From Bacteroidales bacterium (lineage in GTDB: Bacteria; Bacteroidota; Bacteroidia; Bacteroidales; JAADGE01): a stretch of DNA of 36,707 bases. Made by a program: the position numbers and the translations under genes. Shown piece by piece: positions 6,932 to 15,200 of the stretch. Position 1 is the stretch's first letter, and every line of letters begins with the position of its first letter. Where the stretch lies: NCBI GenBank assembly GCA_029934515.1, contig JAOZMB010000014.1:1-36707 (forward strand), given 5' to 3'. The notes beneath the pieces were generated by a model. It was not told the DNA's origin, made no database searches, and saw only the letters and a program-made list of their open reading frames with translations.

Positions 6932-7900
6932 TTATGCTAAGTTGTTCGTGTTAAATGCTCGATTGTCAAGAGTTCTTATTTGAAAACCAATTACAATTTT
7001 GTTAAATGCTGCAATTAACGTTGGCTTTGCACCTGGGTGAAAAACAACAATTTTTCCGAACTCTTCGCCTTTCCGATTCGTTCCATATTTTAGTACTTTT
7101 GGAGCTACCATTGTAACTCGTTTGCTTGTTCCAATTGCGGATGTCCAAACAAATTTAGCTTTTTTATCCGTCCCATCAAGATAGGATGTAGGTACATCGC
7201 CGTCAGTAACATTGTCATATTCGGTCTTAAAACATTCTTTGTACATTTGTTTATACCTATAAGGTATAAAAATCGTAACACCTTCTTCTTGAGTTTCCTG
7301 AGGAAATAAAGCAAATTGGTTTTTTAATTCTGTAATAATAGATTCTTCTGTATAATCAGCACCAGATACTGTATAAAGATTTCCTTTATCTGTACTAATA
7401 TTATTAGCAGTGATTTCATCAGCTATTATTTTCAAATAACCATCGGTTATATCTTTTGTTGTCGTCCCTGAAGATTTAACGCCTTGCCATGGTAATTTAT
7501 ATAAATCTTTTAAACCTATTTTTGTTATTACAGTCAAATACCAAATTGCAAATGGTAATTTTGCAGAAGTATAATCTTTCATTTCTATAAAGTGCATAAA
7601 AGTATTCCTGTAACGTTCTATTTCATCACTAATATAAATCATACCAAGATCTACCGACAAAGTCCTTTTGCTGATAACCCCAAGCTTTTTTGATTCTGCA
7701 AGGTTAGCATCGTAAGGTTGCAGTATTTCGTCTTCTTTAAAAGTATATAAAGGACGAGTTGATTGAACATTTAGTTCAGGCGACAAGTCTTTAAACACTT
7801 TATAGACATTTTTCATTATCAGCAATGCAATATATGCCTGTTTGTCATTTGCGGTTTTATTTATTACTTCTATATTAATAGGAGTAGTTAAGTCAGCCAT
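6932..7900 (-). CDS. Major capsid protein
   Basis: A 322-aa protein placed directly after the protease/scaffold gene, the canonical location of the capsid protein. The start MADLTTPINIEVINKTANDK is preceded by nine A. Mixed alpha/beta sequence includes the segment PYRYKQMYKECFKTEYDN and the C-terminal FHPGAKPTLIAAFNKIVIGF QIRTLDNRAF (residues 290-320). Such a strand-rich end is common in HK97-fold capsids. There is no obvious N-terminal delta domain, so the separate scaffold upstream probably guides assembly. Spacing to the upstream gene is 66 bp, leaving room for a promoter or leader. The family assignment is by gene order and general character. Confidence 0.8.
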   Translation of the reverse strand: MADLTTPINIEVINKTANDKQAYIALLIMKNVYKVFKDLSPELNVQSTRPLYTFKEDEILQPYDANLAESKKLGVISKRTLSVDLGMIYISDEIERYRNTFMHFIEMKDYTSAKLPFAIWYLTVITKIGLKDLYKLPWQGVKSSGTTTKDITDGYLKIIADEITANNISTDKGNLYTVSGADYTEESIITELKNQFALFPQETQEEGVTIFIPYRYKQMYKECFKTEYDNVTDGDVPTSYLDGTDKKAKFVWTSAIGTSKRVTMVAPKVLKYGTNRKGEEFGKIVVFHPGAKPTLIAAFNKIVIGFQIRTLDNRAFNTNNLA

Positions 7901-7966
7901 TTTTTTTTGTTATATATTTGGTTAGTTTTTTTTTGTAAATTATCAGAATATTAGAGAGACAAAAAA

Positions 7967-8341
7967 TTAAAAAAAATCTTTCATATGCTTTTCTATTTCA
8001 TCGCTCATTTTATTAGTTATCTCAATATTAGCTCCTTTTCCACCATCGCCGCCATCACCATCATTATTTTTCGGATTTACTCCTTTGTCATTTGGAGTGT
8101 TTTTTATCTTTGCTTCTAATACTTTTATTTTCGCCTCCATATCTGCTTTTACTGTACGCTCAGCTTCTAATTTCGATTCTAAATTAGTAGCTTTTCTTTC
8201 TGCGCTTGACAGTGCTTGGTTTAAAATCATTAATTCATCGGGTGAAAGATATGCATCACCTTCATCGTTTAATTGAAATGCCGAGATTTCCAATGCTAAA
8301 CATAGTGCTATTGCACTTTTAAATACTGCTGTATTTGCCAT
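7967..8341 (-). CDS. Nested in-frame scaffold protein (124 aa)
   Basis: Within the protease gene an internal ATG at codon 252 (MANTAVFKSAIALCLALEIS) is preceded by an A-rich tract (AAAAAATAAAAATGG), like the initiation regions of other genes here. The region before it is a lysine-rich linker (KKKIKKPKEKIK). The product would hold only the helical scaffold: a coiled coil at about 40-85 (SAERKATNLESKLEAERTVK) and a C-terminal helix. Independent translation of the scaffold from the 3' end of a protease gene is established for lambda Nu3. Here it is inferred from the start context alone. Confidence 0.5.
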   Translation of the reverse strand: MANTAVFKSAIALCLALEISAFQLNDEGDAYLSPDELMILNQALSSAERKATNLESKLEAERTVKADMEAKIKVLEAKIKNTPNDKGVNPKNNDGDGGDGGKGANIEITNKMSDEIEKHMKDFF

Positions 8342-9094
8342 TTTTATTTTTTCTTTTGGTTTTTTTATTTTTTTTTTCGGATTGTCTTCTTTATTAAAAA
8401 AAAGCTCTATTCCGTTAGCTATCATATCTTTAAATGTAACATTCTTTTTTTTGCCTTTTTTACTATAAAGATTGTAAATTTCTTCCCGGTTCATATTTTT
8501 TAGATTTGCAATTGTGGCTGGCGGATAAACTTTTGTATTTTCATCAAAGACATCAACAAAACCGAACTCATTAGCTTCTGTTGCGGTCATATAATGATCT
8601 TTGCCATCGAACCATTTCTTTTTAATTTCTGAAATTGCAAGTCCTGTTTTATCTGAAATTGCTTGTTGCAATACAGTTTCAAAAGTTTCAAGTGCCTTTA
8701 TTACTTCTTGTAAATCATTAATATTGCCTCCGCCACCCGAAGAAGCTCTATGCAAATGAAAAACAGAAGTCTTCGGAAAATGTGTAATTCCAGCAAGTAT
8801 TAGTATAGCTGCCATACTACCAACCAATCCAGCATTATACGTATGAACTTCGGCATTCGATTTTATTAAAGCATTATAAATTGCAAGACCATCAGATATA
8901 CGACCGCCTGGACTATTAATATGCAAATTTATACGCTTATGAGTCTTGCTAAATTTATTTATCAATTTTGTAAACTCAAAAGCCGTATTGTTCGTTCCTT
9001 CTTCCCAATATGCTTCATCAAAACCAACAGCACCAAAAAGGTGTAAATTTACTGTCTTCGCATCCGCTACATTATAACTAAACTCTAACGCCAT
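7967..9094 (-). CDS. Prohead protease (ClpP/S49-like) with C-terminal scaffold
   Basis: Residues 1-190 form a ClpP-like serine protease: NLHINSPGGRISDGLAIYNA (56-75) is the oxyanion-loop region, GLVGSMAAILILAG (89-102) carries the nucleophile S93, FHLHRASSG (112-120) supplies the histidine, and WFDGKDHYMTATEANEFGFV (161-180) holds the aspartate site. Residues about 230-375 are helical and charged, ending with a glycine/asparagine-rich stretch and IEKHMKDFF, as expected for a scaffold. ATG at 9094 is preferred over the in-frame start at 9193 because the protease fold begins there. The capsid gene follows. A lambda C/Nu3-type arrangement is likely (see the nested gene). Confidence 0.85.
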   Translation of the reverse strand: MALEFSYNVADAKTVNLHLFGAVGFDEAYWEEGTNNTAFEFTKLINKFSKTHKRINLHINSPGGRISDGLAIYNALIKSNAEVHTYNAGLVGSMAAILILAGITHFPKTSVFHLHRASSGGGGNINDLQEVIKALETFETVLQQAISDKTGLAISEIKKKWFDGKDHYMTATEANEFGFVDVFDENTKVYPPATIANLKNMNREEIYNLYSKKGKKKNVTFKDMIANGIELFFNKEDNPKKKIKKPKEKIKMANTAVFKSAIALCLALEISAFQLNDEGDAYLSPDELMILNQALSSAERKATNLESKLEAERTVKADMEAKIKVLEAKIKNTPNDKGVNPKNNDGDGGDGGKGANIEITNKMSDEIEKHMKDFF

Positions 9095-9199
9095 ATTTTT
9101 ATATTTTTTGAGACTACAAAATTGCAATGATATATAACGAAGCGAAAGGACAGTAATAAAAAAGTCCCATTTATCAAAAATGGAACTCTGCAAAAAAAA

Positions 9200-9490
9200 C
9201 TAGTAATAGTACTCTATCATTATTTTCATCCCTTCTTTCAAGTCTTTTGTTGGTTCTTCAAAGACAATTTCTTCGTTTGCGACTGTATAAAAATCAGATC
9301 TGTGCTCTCTAATTCCATTTACATAAACAGCTTTTATCTTTAATTCTGCGCCGTCCACTCCAGATTCATTTTGAATATGGTATTTACCTTCTCCGATAAT
9401 AGTGTTATCTATTTCAAGAATTAATTCTTGTAATTCACTACTTGGATCTTTCCGAATTTGTAATATCGGATCAATTTGATTTAATGCCAT
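9200..9490 (-). CDS. Small virion-type beta-domain protein (96 aa)
   Basis: The last 55 residues (AVYVNGIREHRSDFYTVANE then EIVFEEPTKDLKEGMKIMIE) follow the pattern 'vNG...dFYtv.n..ivF.eP..dL..G..i.I.Y' found in short beta-sandwich domains of phage structural proteins. The same domain ends the neighbouring 247-aa protein, so the two are paralogous in this part. The first 35 residues (ILQIRKDPSSELQELILEID) are helical and may hold an oligomerisation or attachment function. It sits between the 247-aa gene and the protease. A head decoration or head-fibre role would fit, but is inferred. Confidence 0.65.
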   Translation of the reverse strand: MALNQIDPILQIRKDPSSELQELILEIDNTIIGEGKYHIQNESGVDGAELKIKAVYVNGIREHRSDFYTVANEEIVFEEPTKDLKEGMKIMIEYYY

Positions 9491-9514
9491 TTTTAATTTG
9501 TATTAAGTGTTAAT

Positions 9515-10258
9515 TTATAAACTATAATTAATTTCCAATTCTAATCCTACATGTAAATCTCTATTTGGTTCTTTAAAAACTATTTTATTACCTTCTATTG
9601 AATAAAATTTGCTTTCATATTCCTTAAGACCATTATGATAAACAGAAACATTTACAGGCTCCGGATTTTCTATTTCATTATCTTGACATATATATATATA
9701 TCCATTATTTATATTCTCTTGAGAAATCTGTACTATTTCATTCAACATTATTATTAAATTATTAGATATTGTACCATCATCTCCAACAAGCTCATCTACT
9801 ATAAATGCAGCACGAAAAACACTTTGCCAAGAAACTGAAATTTCATAAGCATTCAGACCTGTTATTTTATCCTTGACTAACTTAGTAACAAAAAGTACTT
9901 TGCTTTCAGTATCGCCTATTAACCTTTTTTCTAAATTGTTATCGGTAACAATTAAAAGATAATTTAATGATGACAATTTTGAAATAGCATTTCGTAAAGA
10001 TAAAGTATCCTTAGAAATGTAAAATTTAAGATTATAATCAAAATGATCTACGGCTCGCTGAACCTCAGAAAAAGAAGTTTTATAAGATACAATATCAAGA
10101 TCAATACACTCTGACAAATCGTAAACCTCAAACTCATAAATTTGACCAGCAATGACATCGCCTATTTTAAGAACATTGAATTCGGGAATCAACTGAATAC
10201 TGTTAATTCCAGACAAATTGCTAAATTCTTGGCTTAATTTGGTTAACATAACGGACAA
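9515..10258 (-). CDS. Structural-type protein with C-terminal beta domain (247 aa)
   Basis: The C-terminal 50 residues (VYHNGLKEYESKFYSIEGNK then IVFKEPNRDLHVGLELEINY) match the end of the following 96-aa protein position by position. The first 190 residues are an unrecognised alpha/beta domain (TKLSQEFSNLSGINSIQLIP at the start). The gene begins 31 bp after the 159-aa gene and is followed 24 bp later by its shorter paralogue. A virion or head-accessory protein is the best guess given position upstream of protease and capsid. Confidence 0.65.
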   Translation of the reverse strand: MSVMLTKLSQEFSNLSGINSIQLIPEFNVLKIGDVIAGQIYEFEVYDLSECIDLDIVSYKTSFSEVQRAVDHFDYNLKFYISKDTLSLRNAISKLSSLNYLLIVTDNNLEKRLIGDTESKVLFVTKLVKDKITGLNAYEISVSWQSVFRAAFIVDELVGDDGTISNNLIIMLNEIVQISQENINNGYIYICQDNEIENPEPVNVSVYHNGLKEYESKFYSIEGNKIVFKEPNRDLHVGLELEINYSL

Positions 10259-10289
10259 TAAAATGTTTTAAATGAGTAAGTATTGATTG

Positions 10290-10769
10290 TCAAAGAGTTA
10301 GACGCTCTCTTTTTTGATAACGTGTGTATTTTCGGTACATACTACCATATTTTAGCATATCCTCATCTATTCCATACTTGTCTAAGAACATTTCTGTTGC
10401 TAGCTTTCTTTGCATTTTTTTGTATAAAACAGCATCTCTAATGTACTTTACATAAGCATATTCGAAATCAAGACGTATTTCTTTTATAAAATAAGCGCGA
10501 TTCTTTACACTTACCATATTATAAAAGTAAACATCTTTATAGCTGTTAAAAGGCAATTTGATTTTAACTACGGAATCATATTTATTTTCAAATGAATTAA
10601 AACAATCACGACGATTTGTTAAAATATTTCTCAATAATAAATTGTATTGATGACGCTTGGGAAAAACTAAGATACCGCTTTTTTTATATTCTTTATGATC
10701 AGATTCATAAATTAAGAATTGTTTTAAATATGAAGGTATTGAAAAACTTATTGATATTCGGGAAGGCAT
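10290..10769 (-). CDS. Unknown basic protein next to iterons (159 aa)
   Basis: Begins MPSRISISFSIPSYLKQFLI and contains VFPKRHQYNLLLRNILTNRR (34-53), a basic stretch; the C-terminus is also basic (YRKYTRYQKRERL). It resembles Bacteroidota mobile-element proteins I recall beginning 'SFSIPSYLKQFL', whose role I do not know. Its start codon lies about 50 bp from an array of five 11-bp direct repeats, so an iteron-binding or replication-associated role is worth considering. It is also the first gene of the head operon, which would fit a regulator or virion protein equally well. No HTH, zinc site or membrane segment is evident. Confidence 0.65.
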   Translation of the reverse strand: MPSRISISFSIPSYLKQFLIYESDHKEYKKSGILVFPKRHQYNLLLRNILTNRRDCFNSFENKYDSVVKIKLPFNSYKDVYFYNMVSVKNRAYFIKEIRLDFEYAYVKYIRDAVLYKKMQRKLATEMFLDKYGIDEDMLKYGSMYRKYTRYQKRERLTL

Positions 10770-10821
10770 AAAATTATTTTTTTATTTTGTTATAATTCGT
10801 AAAGATAATGAAAAAAATGGA

Positions 10822-10876
10822 AAATGCCAAACAAATGCCAAACAAATGCCAAACAAATGCCAAACAAATGCCAAAT
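10822..10876. repeat. Five 11-bp direct repeats (iterons), right-pointing
   Basis: AAATGCCAAAC is repeated five times head to tail with an exact 11-bp period; the last copy ends in T. The period is about one helical turn, as for plasmid or phage origin iterons. An inverted GTTTGGC follows at 10886-10892 and another GCCAAA at 10955-10960. The same core occurs in inverted orientation at 12075-12216. Confidence 0.85.
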
Positions 10877-11013
10877 AAATTAATAGTTTGGCTTTTTTAT
10901 AAATAACTATAAAACAATTAATTACAAGCTTTTTTTATATAAAAATGTCAAAGTGCCAAAAGAAATAGAATAAACTTAACCTCCATAAAATAATTTATTG
11001 TTTTTTTAGACAA

Positions 11014-11040
11014 AAGAAAACCCACTGAAATTAATCAGTG
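11014..11040 (-). terminator. Possible terminator after the 128-aa gene
   Basis: CACTGA/TCAGTG (11023-11028 with 11035-11040) forms a six-pair stem, and the leftward strand continues GGGTTTTCTTTT. It lies 40 nt after the stop codon at 11080. The stem is short, so termination may be weak. Confidence 0.4.
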
Positions 11041-11079
11041 AGCTGCATTTATTTTATTGTGTTGTCATCGCTTCCAATA

Positions 11080-11466
11080 TTATAATTCAAACGCATCACA
11101 TATTCTTTCTTTTTCTTCTTTGGTTATTAATTTCCTTTTATATAGTATTTCAGGAAAATTAATAGAAATAACAGGTCTTTTAAATTCTAAAATTGTTGCT
11201 AAATCTAAAAAGGTATATTTTTTAGTATCCTTATCATACCAAATAATTGTATATGATGGTACACTCCAAGTTATTAAATCACATTTAGCATAACCTGATC
11301 TTCTCTCATCATATTTAATATTCTGAGTGCCTTTAATTACTTTAGGGAAAATTGCATCTTCACCCTCTATAGCCCAAAGTTCAATTTCTATTTCTCTGGC
11401 TATATCATGTATTTTTTCTATTTGTTTTTGTTCTTTTCTTTTGACAATAAATTCTATAGTTTTCAT
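11080..11466 (-). CDS. Unknown protein between iteron arrays (128 aa)
   Basis: Starts MKTIEFIVKRKEQKQIEKIH. An amphipathic N-terminal helix is followed by a beta-rich middle with several tryptophans (WAIEGEDAIF, LITWSVPSYTIIWYD) and a short helical end (ITKEEKERICDAFEL). I do not recognise the family. It lies inside the region bounded by the two iteron arrays and is separated from its upstream neighbour by about 170 bp without an obvious promoter. Its place suggests an accessory role in replication, but the sequence itself does not show one. Confidence 0.65.
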   Translation of the reverse strand: MKTIEFIVKRKEQKQIEKIHDIAREIEIELWAIEGEDAIFPKVIKGTQNIKYDERRSGYAKCDLITWSVPSYTIIWYDKDTKKYTFLDLATILEFKRPVISINFPEILYKRKLITKEEKERICDAFEL

Positions 11467-11638
11467 TAAAATTTTTTTTATTGTATTAAAAATTTAGTAT
11501 TAACTTTTTTATCTAATTCCTTTTTTGATTTGAAAAATTCATAATTCATAAATTCTAAAATCAAAAAGGCAGCATCAATTACTACTTTTTTTAGTTATAT
11601 CTATTCCTTTGTATTTATCCATTGTTTACAGAATTTAT
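11467..11638. other. Intergenic stretch
   Basis: About 170 bp of very AT-rich DNA between the two small genes. I see no ORF worth calling, no Bacteroidota promoter and no strong hairpin. Confidence 0.5.
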
Positions 11639-11896
11639 TTATAAATTGGAAAACTCTTCCTCCTTCTCTTTTATGTGTTTTTTCAATTCGAAAATTTTTT
11701 TATTGATTACCTCAATTAAAACGTAATCTGATATTAAATCATCATTTTTACTTCCAAAAATTCCATAGCTGTCTGGAACGAGCTTTCCGGTATTCTTATA
11801 ATCTTTTTTTTTCCCTTCATAGAATGATAACTTGTCTTTTAACTTGTCTATAGCATCGTTTAATAAAACAGCTCTTTTTAAATATTCTTTTGTCAT
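11639..11896 (-). CDS. Unknown small helical protein (85 aa)
   Basis: Highly charged and almost entirely helical: N-terminal KRAVLLNDAIDKLKDKLSFY, a short loop with PDSYGIFGSKNDD, and a C-terminal coiled-coil-like helix (IEVINKKIFELKKHIKEKEE). No motif is recognisable. It starts about 40 bp from the large hairpin at 11934-12009 and downstream of the inverted iterons, so it lies within the probable origin region. Confidence 0.65.
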   Translation of the reverse strand: MTKEYLKRAVLLNDAIDKLKDKLSFYEGKKKDYKNTGKLVPDSYGIFGSKNDDLISDYVLIEVINKKIFELKKHIKEKEEEFSNL

Positions 11897-11933
11897 TTCT
11901 TTTATTTTTTCGTTAATATTTCTAATTAAAAAC

Positions 11934-12009
11934 TACACAGATTAGATATATAAAAATTGCGAAAATATTGAAACAAAAGTTTCAATAAAGACAAACTATA
12001 ATCCGTGTA
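11934..12009. other. Cruciform-forming nested hairpin in the origin region
   Basis: TACACAGATTA (11934-11944) is complementary to TAATCCGTGTA (11999-12009) with one mismatch. Inside lies a second perfect hairpin ATTGAAAC-AAAA-GTTTCAAT (11967-11986). There is no T-tract, and it is next to the iterons. Possible roles are a primase or helicase loading site, a single-strand initiation signal or a small RNA. Confidence 0.6.
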
Positions 12010-12074
12010 ATATATTATTATAATTTCTTTTTTCTTTCTTCTTTCTTGCTTGCTACCTAATAGTTGTTCAAATA

Positions 12075-12216
12075 TTTGGCATTTTTTAAAATAAGCTGAT
12101 AACTAACTGTCTTACTGTATTTTACAAAATGCCAAACTATTAATTTTATTTGGCATTTTCTGGCATTTTATTTGGCATTTTGTGGCATTTTTGACATTTC
12201 TTGGCATTTCTTGGCA
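12075..12216. repeat. Inverted-orientation iteron cluster (TTTGGCATTTT)
   Basis: TGGCATTT occurs near 12076, 12151, 12161, 12172, 12183 and 12202, mostly about 10-11 bp apart, with a variant TTGACATTT at 12191, a bare TTGGC at 12211 and one opposite copy AAATGCCAAAC at 12127-12137. It is the reverse complement of the 10822 array. It lies just after the stop of the primase-helicase gene. The stretch 11897-12231 contains no gene. Confidence 0.8.
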
Positions 12217-12231
12217 AAAAAAAATAAATTC

Positions 12232-15200
12232 TTACTTAAATTCTTCTGTAAGCTCAATATCAGAAAAAACATCAAATTCATTTATTTTTTCTTTAAATGA
12301 GACTTTTTTTACTACTTTTTTCACTTTGAGTTTTATTGTGTTTTTTCTTTTAATCTCTTCATTAGTCTCTGCTTCTGTATTAATCCAAAAATGCTCAGTT
12401 TTCTTGGGTTTTCCAGATACGGTTTTTTGATATACAGACGGATAATAAATTCGTTTGTTATCTTTATTTAACAATTCTTTTGGATTGAATATGTAACCTC
12501 TCATTTTGCAATATGCCTCAACTAAAGGTTTGAATTTTCTTGGCGTATTGTAAATTTTAGTTCTTTCTTTATAGCTCATTTTATTATACTGGGTATTGTG
12601 AAATAATTCAAAAAACGGACTCCTATCAAGATATCCAAAATTTTCATTTCCAATGAAAAAATCATCGAGGAAATCAATAAGTGGGTCGCCTATTTCATTT
12701 TCAAGTTTCAGCTTTTTTGCATTTTCCATAGGAGCGTTTATTTCTTTGTAATGTTCTCTTGCGATGAACATATAAGCGAAACAATTAATCAAATCATTTT
12801 TTTGTTTATCTGTATCGGAAGTATAAAGCATTCTACCAAACCAGTCAGCTGGTGTACGTTCTGTCTTAAACTTTCCACTTCTTGCAGTATGAAAAAAATC
12901 ATAAACGTATAAAAGTCCTATCCTCCTATCTATTCTCTCTGATCTTTTAATGAGTGGTGTAAAAGAATTTGCTGTAAGTAATATTTTGGGACTCTTTGAA
13001 AAAGGAATCGGAATAATGTCTTTATGTTTGCGGTTCTTATTAATACCCTCACTAAAGTCTGTAACCAAATCTTTCGGGTCTGCACTTTTATCTACATCTT
13101 CGAATATAATAAGTCTTTCGTTATTATATAATTGATAACGATGTTTATCTTTAAAGAAGTCTTCTTGATCTGCTTTCAGTCTCAGAACAGGCATAAATTG
13201 TTCAAAAGCTTTAGCCATTAACGTTTTCCCGCCACCAGATGCTCCATCACTATCAATAGCATCAAGAATTGCAGCGCCATAACCATCTGTTGGTTCCCTA
13301 TGCCCTTTTATAAAATATCCGAGATGTGTAATTTTATTTATAAAATGTAATTTCATCTCGTTTAATTCATCAGTTGTAAACAAATCTTTTGGCATTTTAT
13401 ACCAAAAATCTGACGGCTTTAAAAAATATCCATTGGTCTCAGCTCTTCTCCAATGTTTATAAGATGTAGCAAAAAGATACTGAAGATAATAATTATTACG
13501 GTCATTAATTTTTATATCCCATTTGTCAATATCCCTATATTTTAACAACTCTTTTTTTGCCTCTTTTAATTTTCTAATATCATTTGCTTTTTTAGCTTCT
13601 GTTAATTTGCTAAGTGTTTTACTATAATTTCGCTGACGAAAAATTGTAAACGGTGCATCTTGTTTATCAGATGGAATATCTAATAACTCATCTTTCCAAA
13701 TATATTTTTTTATTTCTTTTTGTGATTTCACTTCAATACCGTCTTTTGTTACTTTCCACATCATACCATCGGTAAAAAAAAAGTTCTGAAAATCGGGCCC
13801 TGAATTATTAAAATCTAATTCTTTTTGTTTTAATCCAGACAAGTTGTTCTCAGAAAAACGAGTTGATATTGCAATTTTATTGCGAAGTTTAATAATCTCG
13901 CCTCTATCCTCTAAGTACTTATCAACCTTTGTTTTTATATATCTTGGAAAAATATCCTTTCCCATCTTCTCAACTACTTTGCCTTTAATTTTAATATAGA
14001 TATAATCTTTTTCATTTGTAATCATTTCATAAGTAAAATAACCAAGTTCGTTAAGGAAATTTCGGAAAACTATAATATTAATGTCAAAATCTCTTTTGTA
14101 TCTATCCCATTCCCAGAATTTTAATGGCAATGCTGTATTCAAATGTTTTTTAAATAAAAATTGCCCTTGTTCTTTTATAAAATGAGATACTGAATAAATA
14201 TCCTTCTCTAAATAATAAGAATGAATTTCAATATGCTTAACTGCATTTTCTTTTGCTCGTTTGAGTTCTATTCTGTTATTTGTCGGTGTTTGATAAATTT
14301 GATGTGCATATGATAAAACAGTATTTTTAAATTTAGAAACAAAATAATCATTAATAAAAATAGGTATTTCAGAAGCAGACAGTAAAGAAAGAAAATCAAT
14401 AAAATTATAAACAACAATTACTCTGGGTATTTTTTGAACTTTATTTTTTCTTTTGCTTTTGTACCCCTCCATCTCTTCTTCGCTTTCATTTATTAGATTG
14501 TGATTTTCTTTTAAGTATTCCAAACCAAAAGTCCATTCATATTCTTCTTCTTTATTATAAAAAATAACTTTTTTTTGTGGACTTTTGGCAAAAGGTCTGA
14601 TAACAACCTTGTCATCGATTACAAAAATAGGATTATCAACAGTTGAACGATGTTTATATACAAAACCATCCGCTACAATAGTGTACTCTTTAATATATAA
14701 AAAATCAATAGATGCCAGAACTTGTTTGTCTAATAAACCAGATACATTAAGTTTATCAAAAATGTCGTCTGGTATCTTTTCTTGTTGCATAGTAAATGCT
14801 CCGTCTTTCTCGTCCTCCTTGGCTGGTCGCATGCTCTGTTCCGGTCTAATTTGTGGTTTGTATTTTTTATAATCTTTTTTTATTTTAATAATATGTTCTT
14901 TTAACTCGTCTATCTTGGGGTAAACGTAGTTTTCTTTATTATTAAGATAATCGAAGAGTTTGTCTTCTTTCTGTAATACATTGGCATCTTTATTTGTAGG
15001 AAAAATAAGAATGCCACCACTTTTGATTCTAAAATTTTGTTTTATAAAAAAAAGCAATAAGATTGCCGCCTTCTGACCAGAATAGTTTTTATCAAAATCA
15101 TAAGCAAGAATTACATTTCTATCTGAAAAATATCTTGCAAATTTTTCTATATCACTGATACGATTATTTGTTGAAAATGTAGCAATTGCTGATTTGCCAG

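Noticed and set aside
10822..10876. CRISPR-like repeat array
   Set aside because: Repeats are only 11 bp with no spacers and no cas genes; iterons fit better.
10819..10910. A 29-codon rightward frame over the iterons
   Set aside because: It is a translation of the 11-bp repeat with no initiation signal beyond chance ATG triplets.
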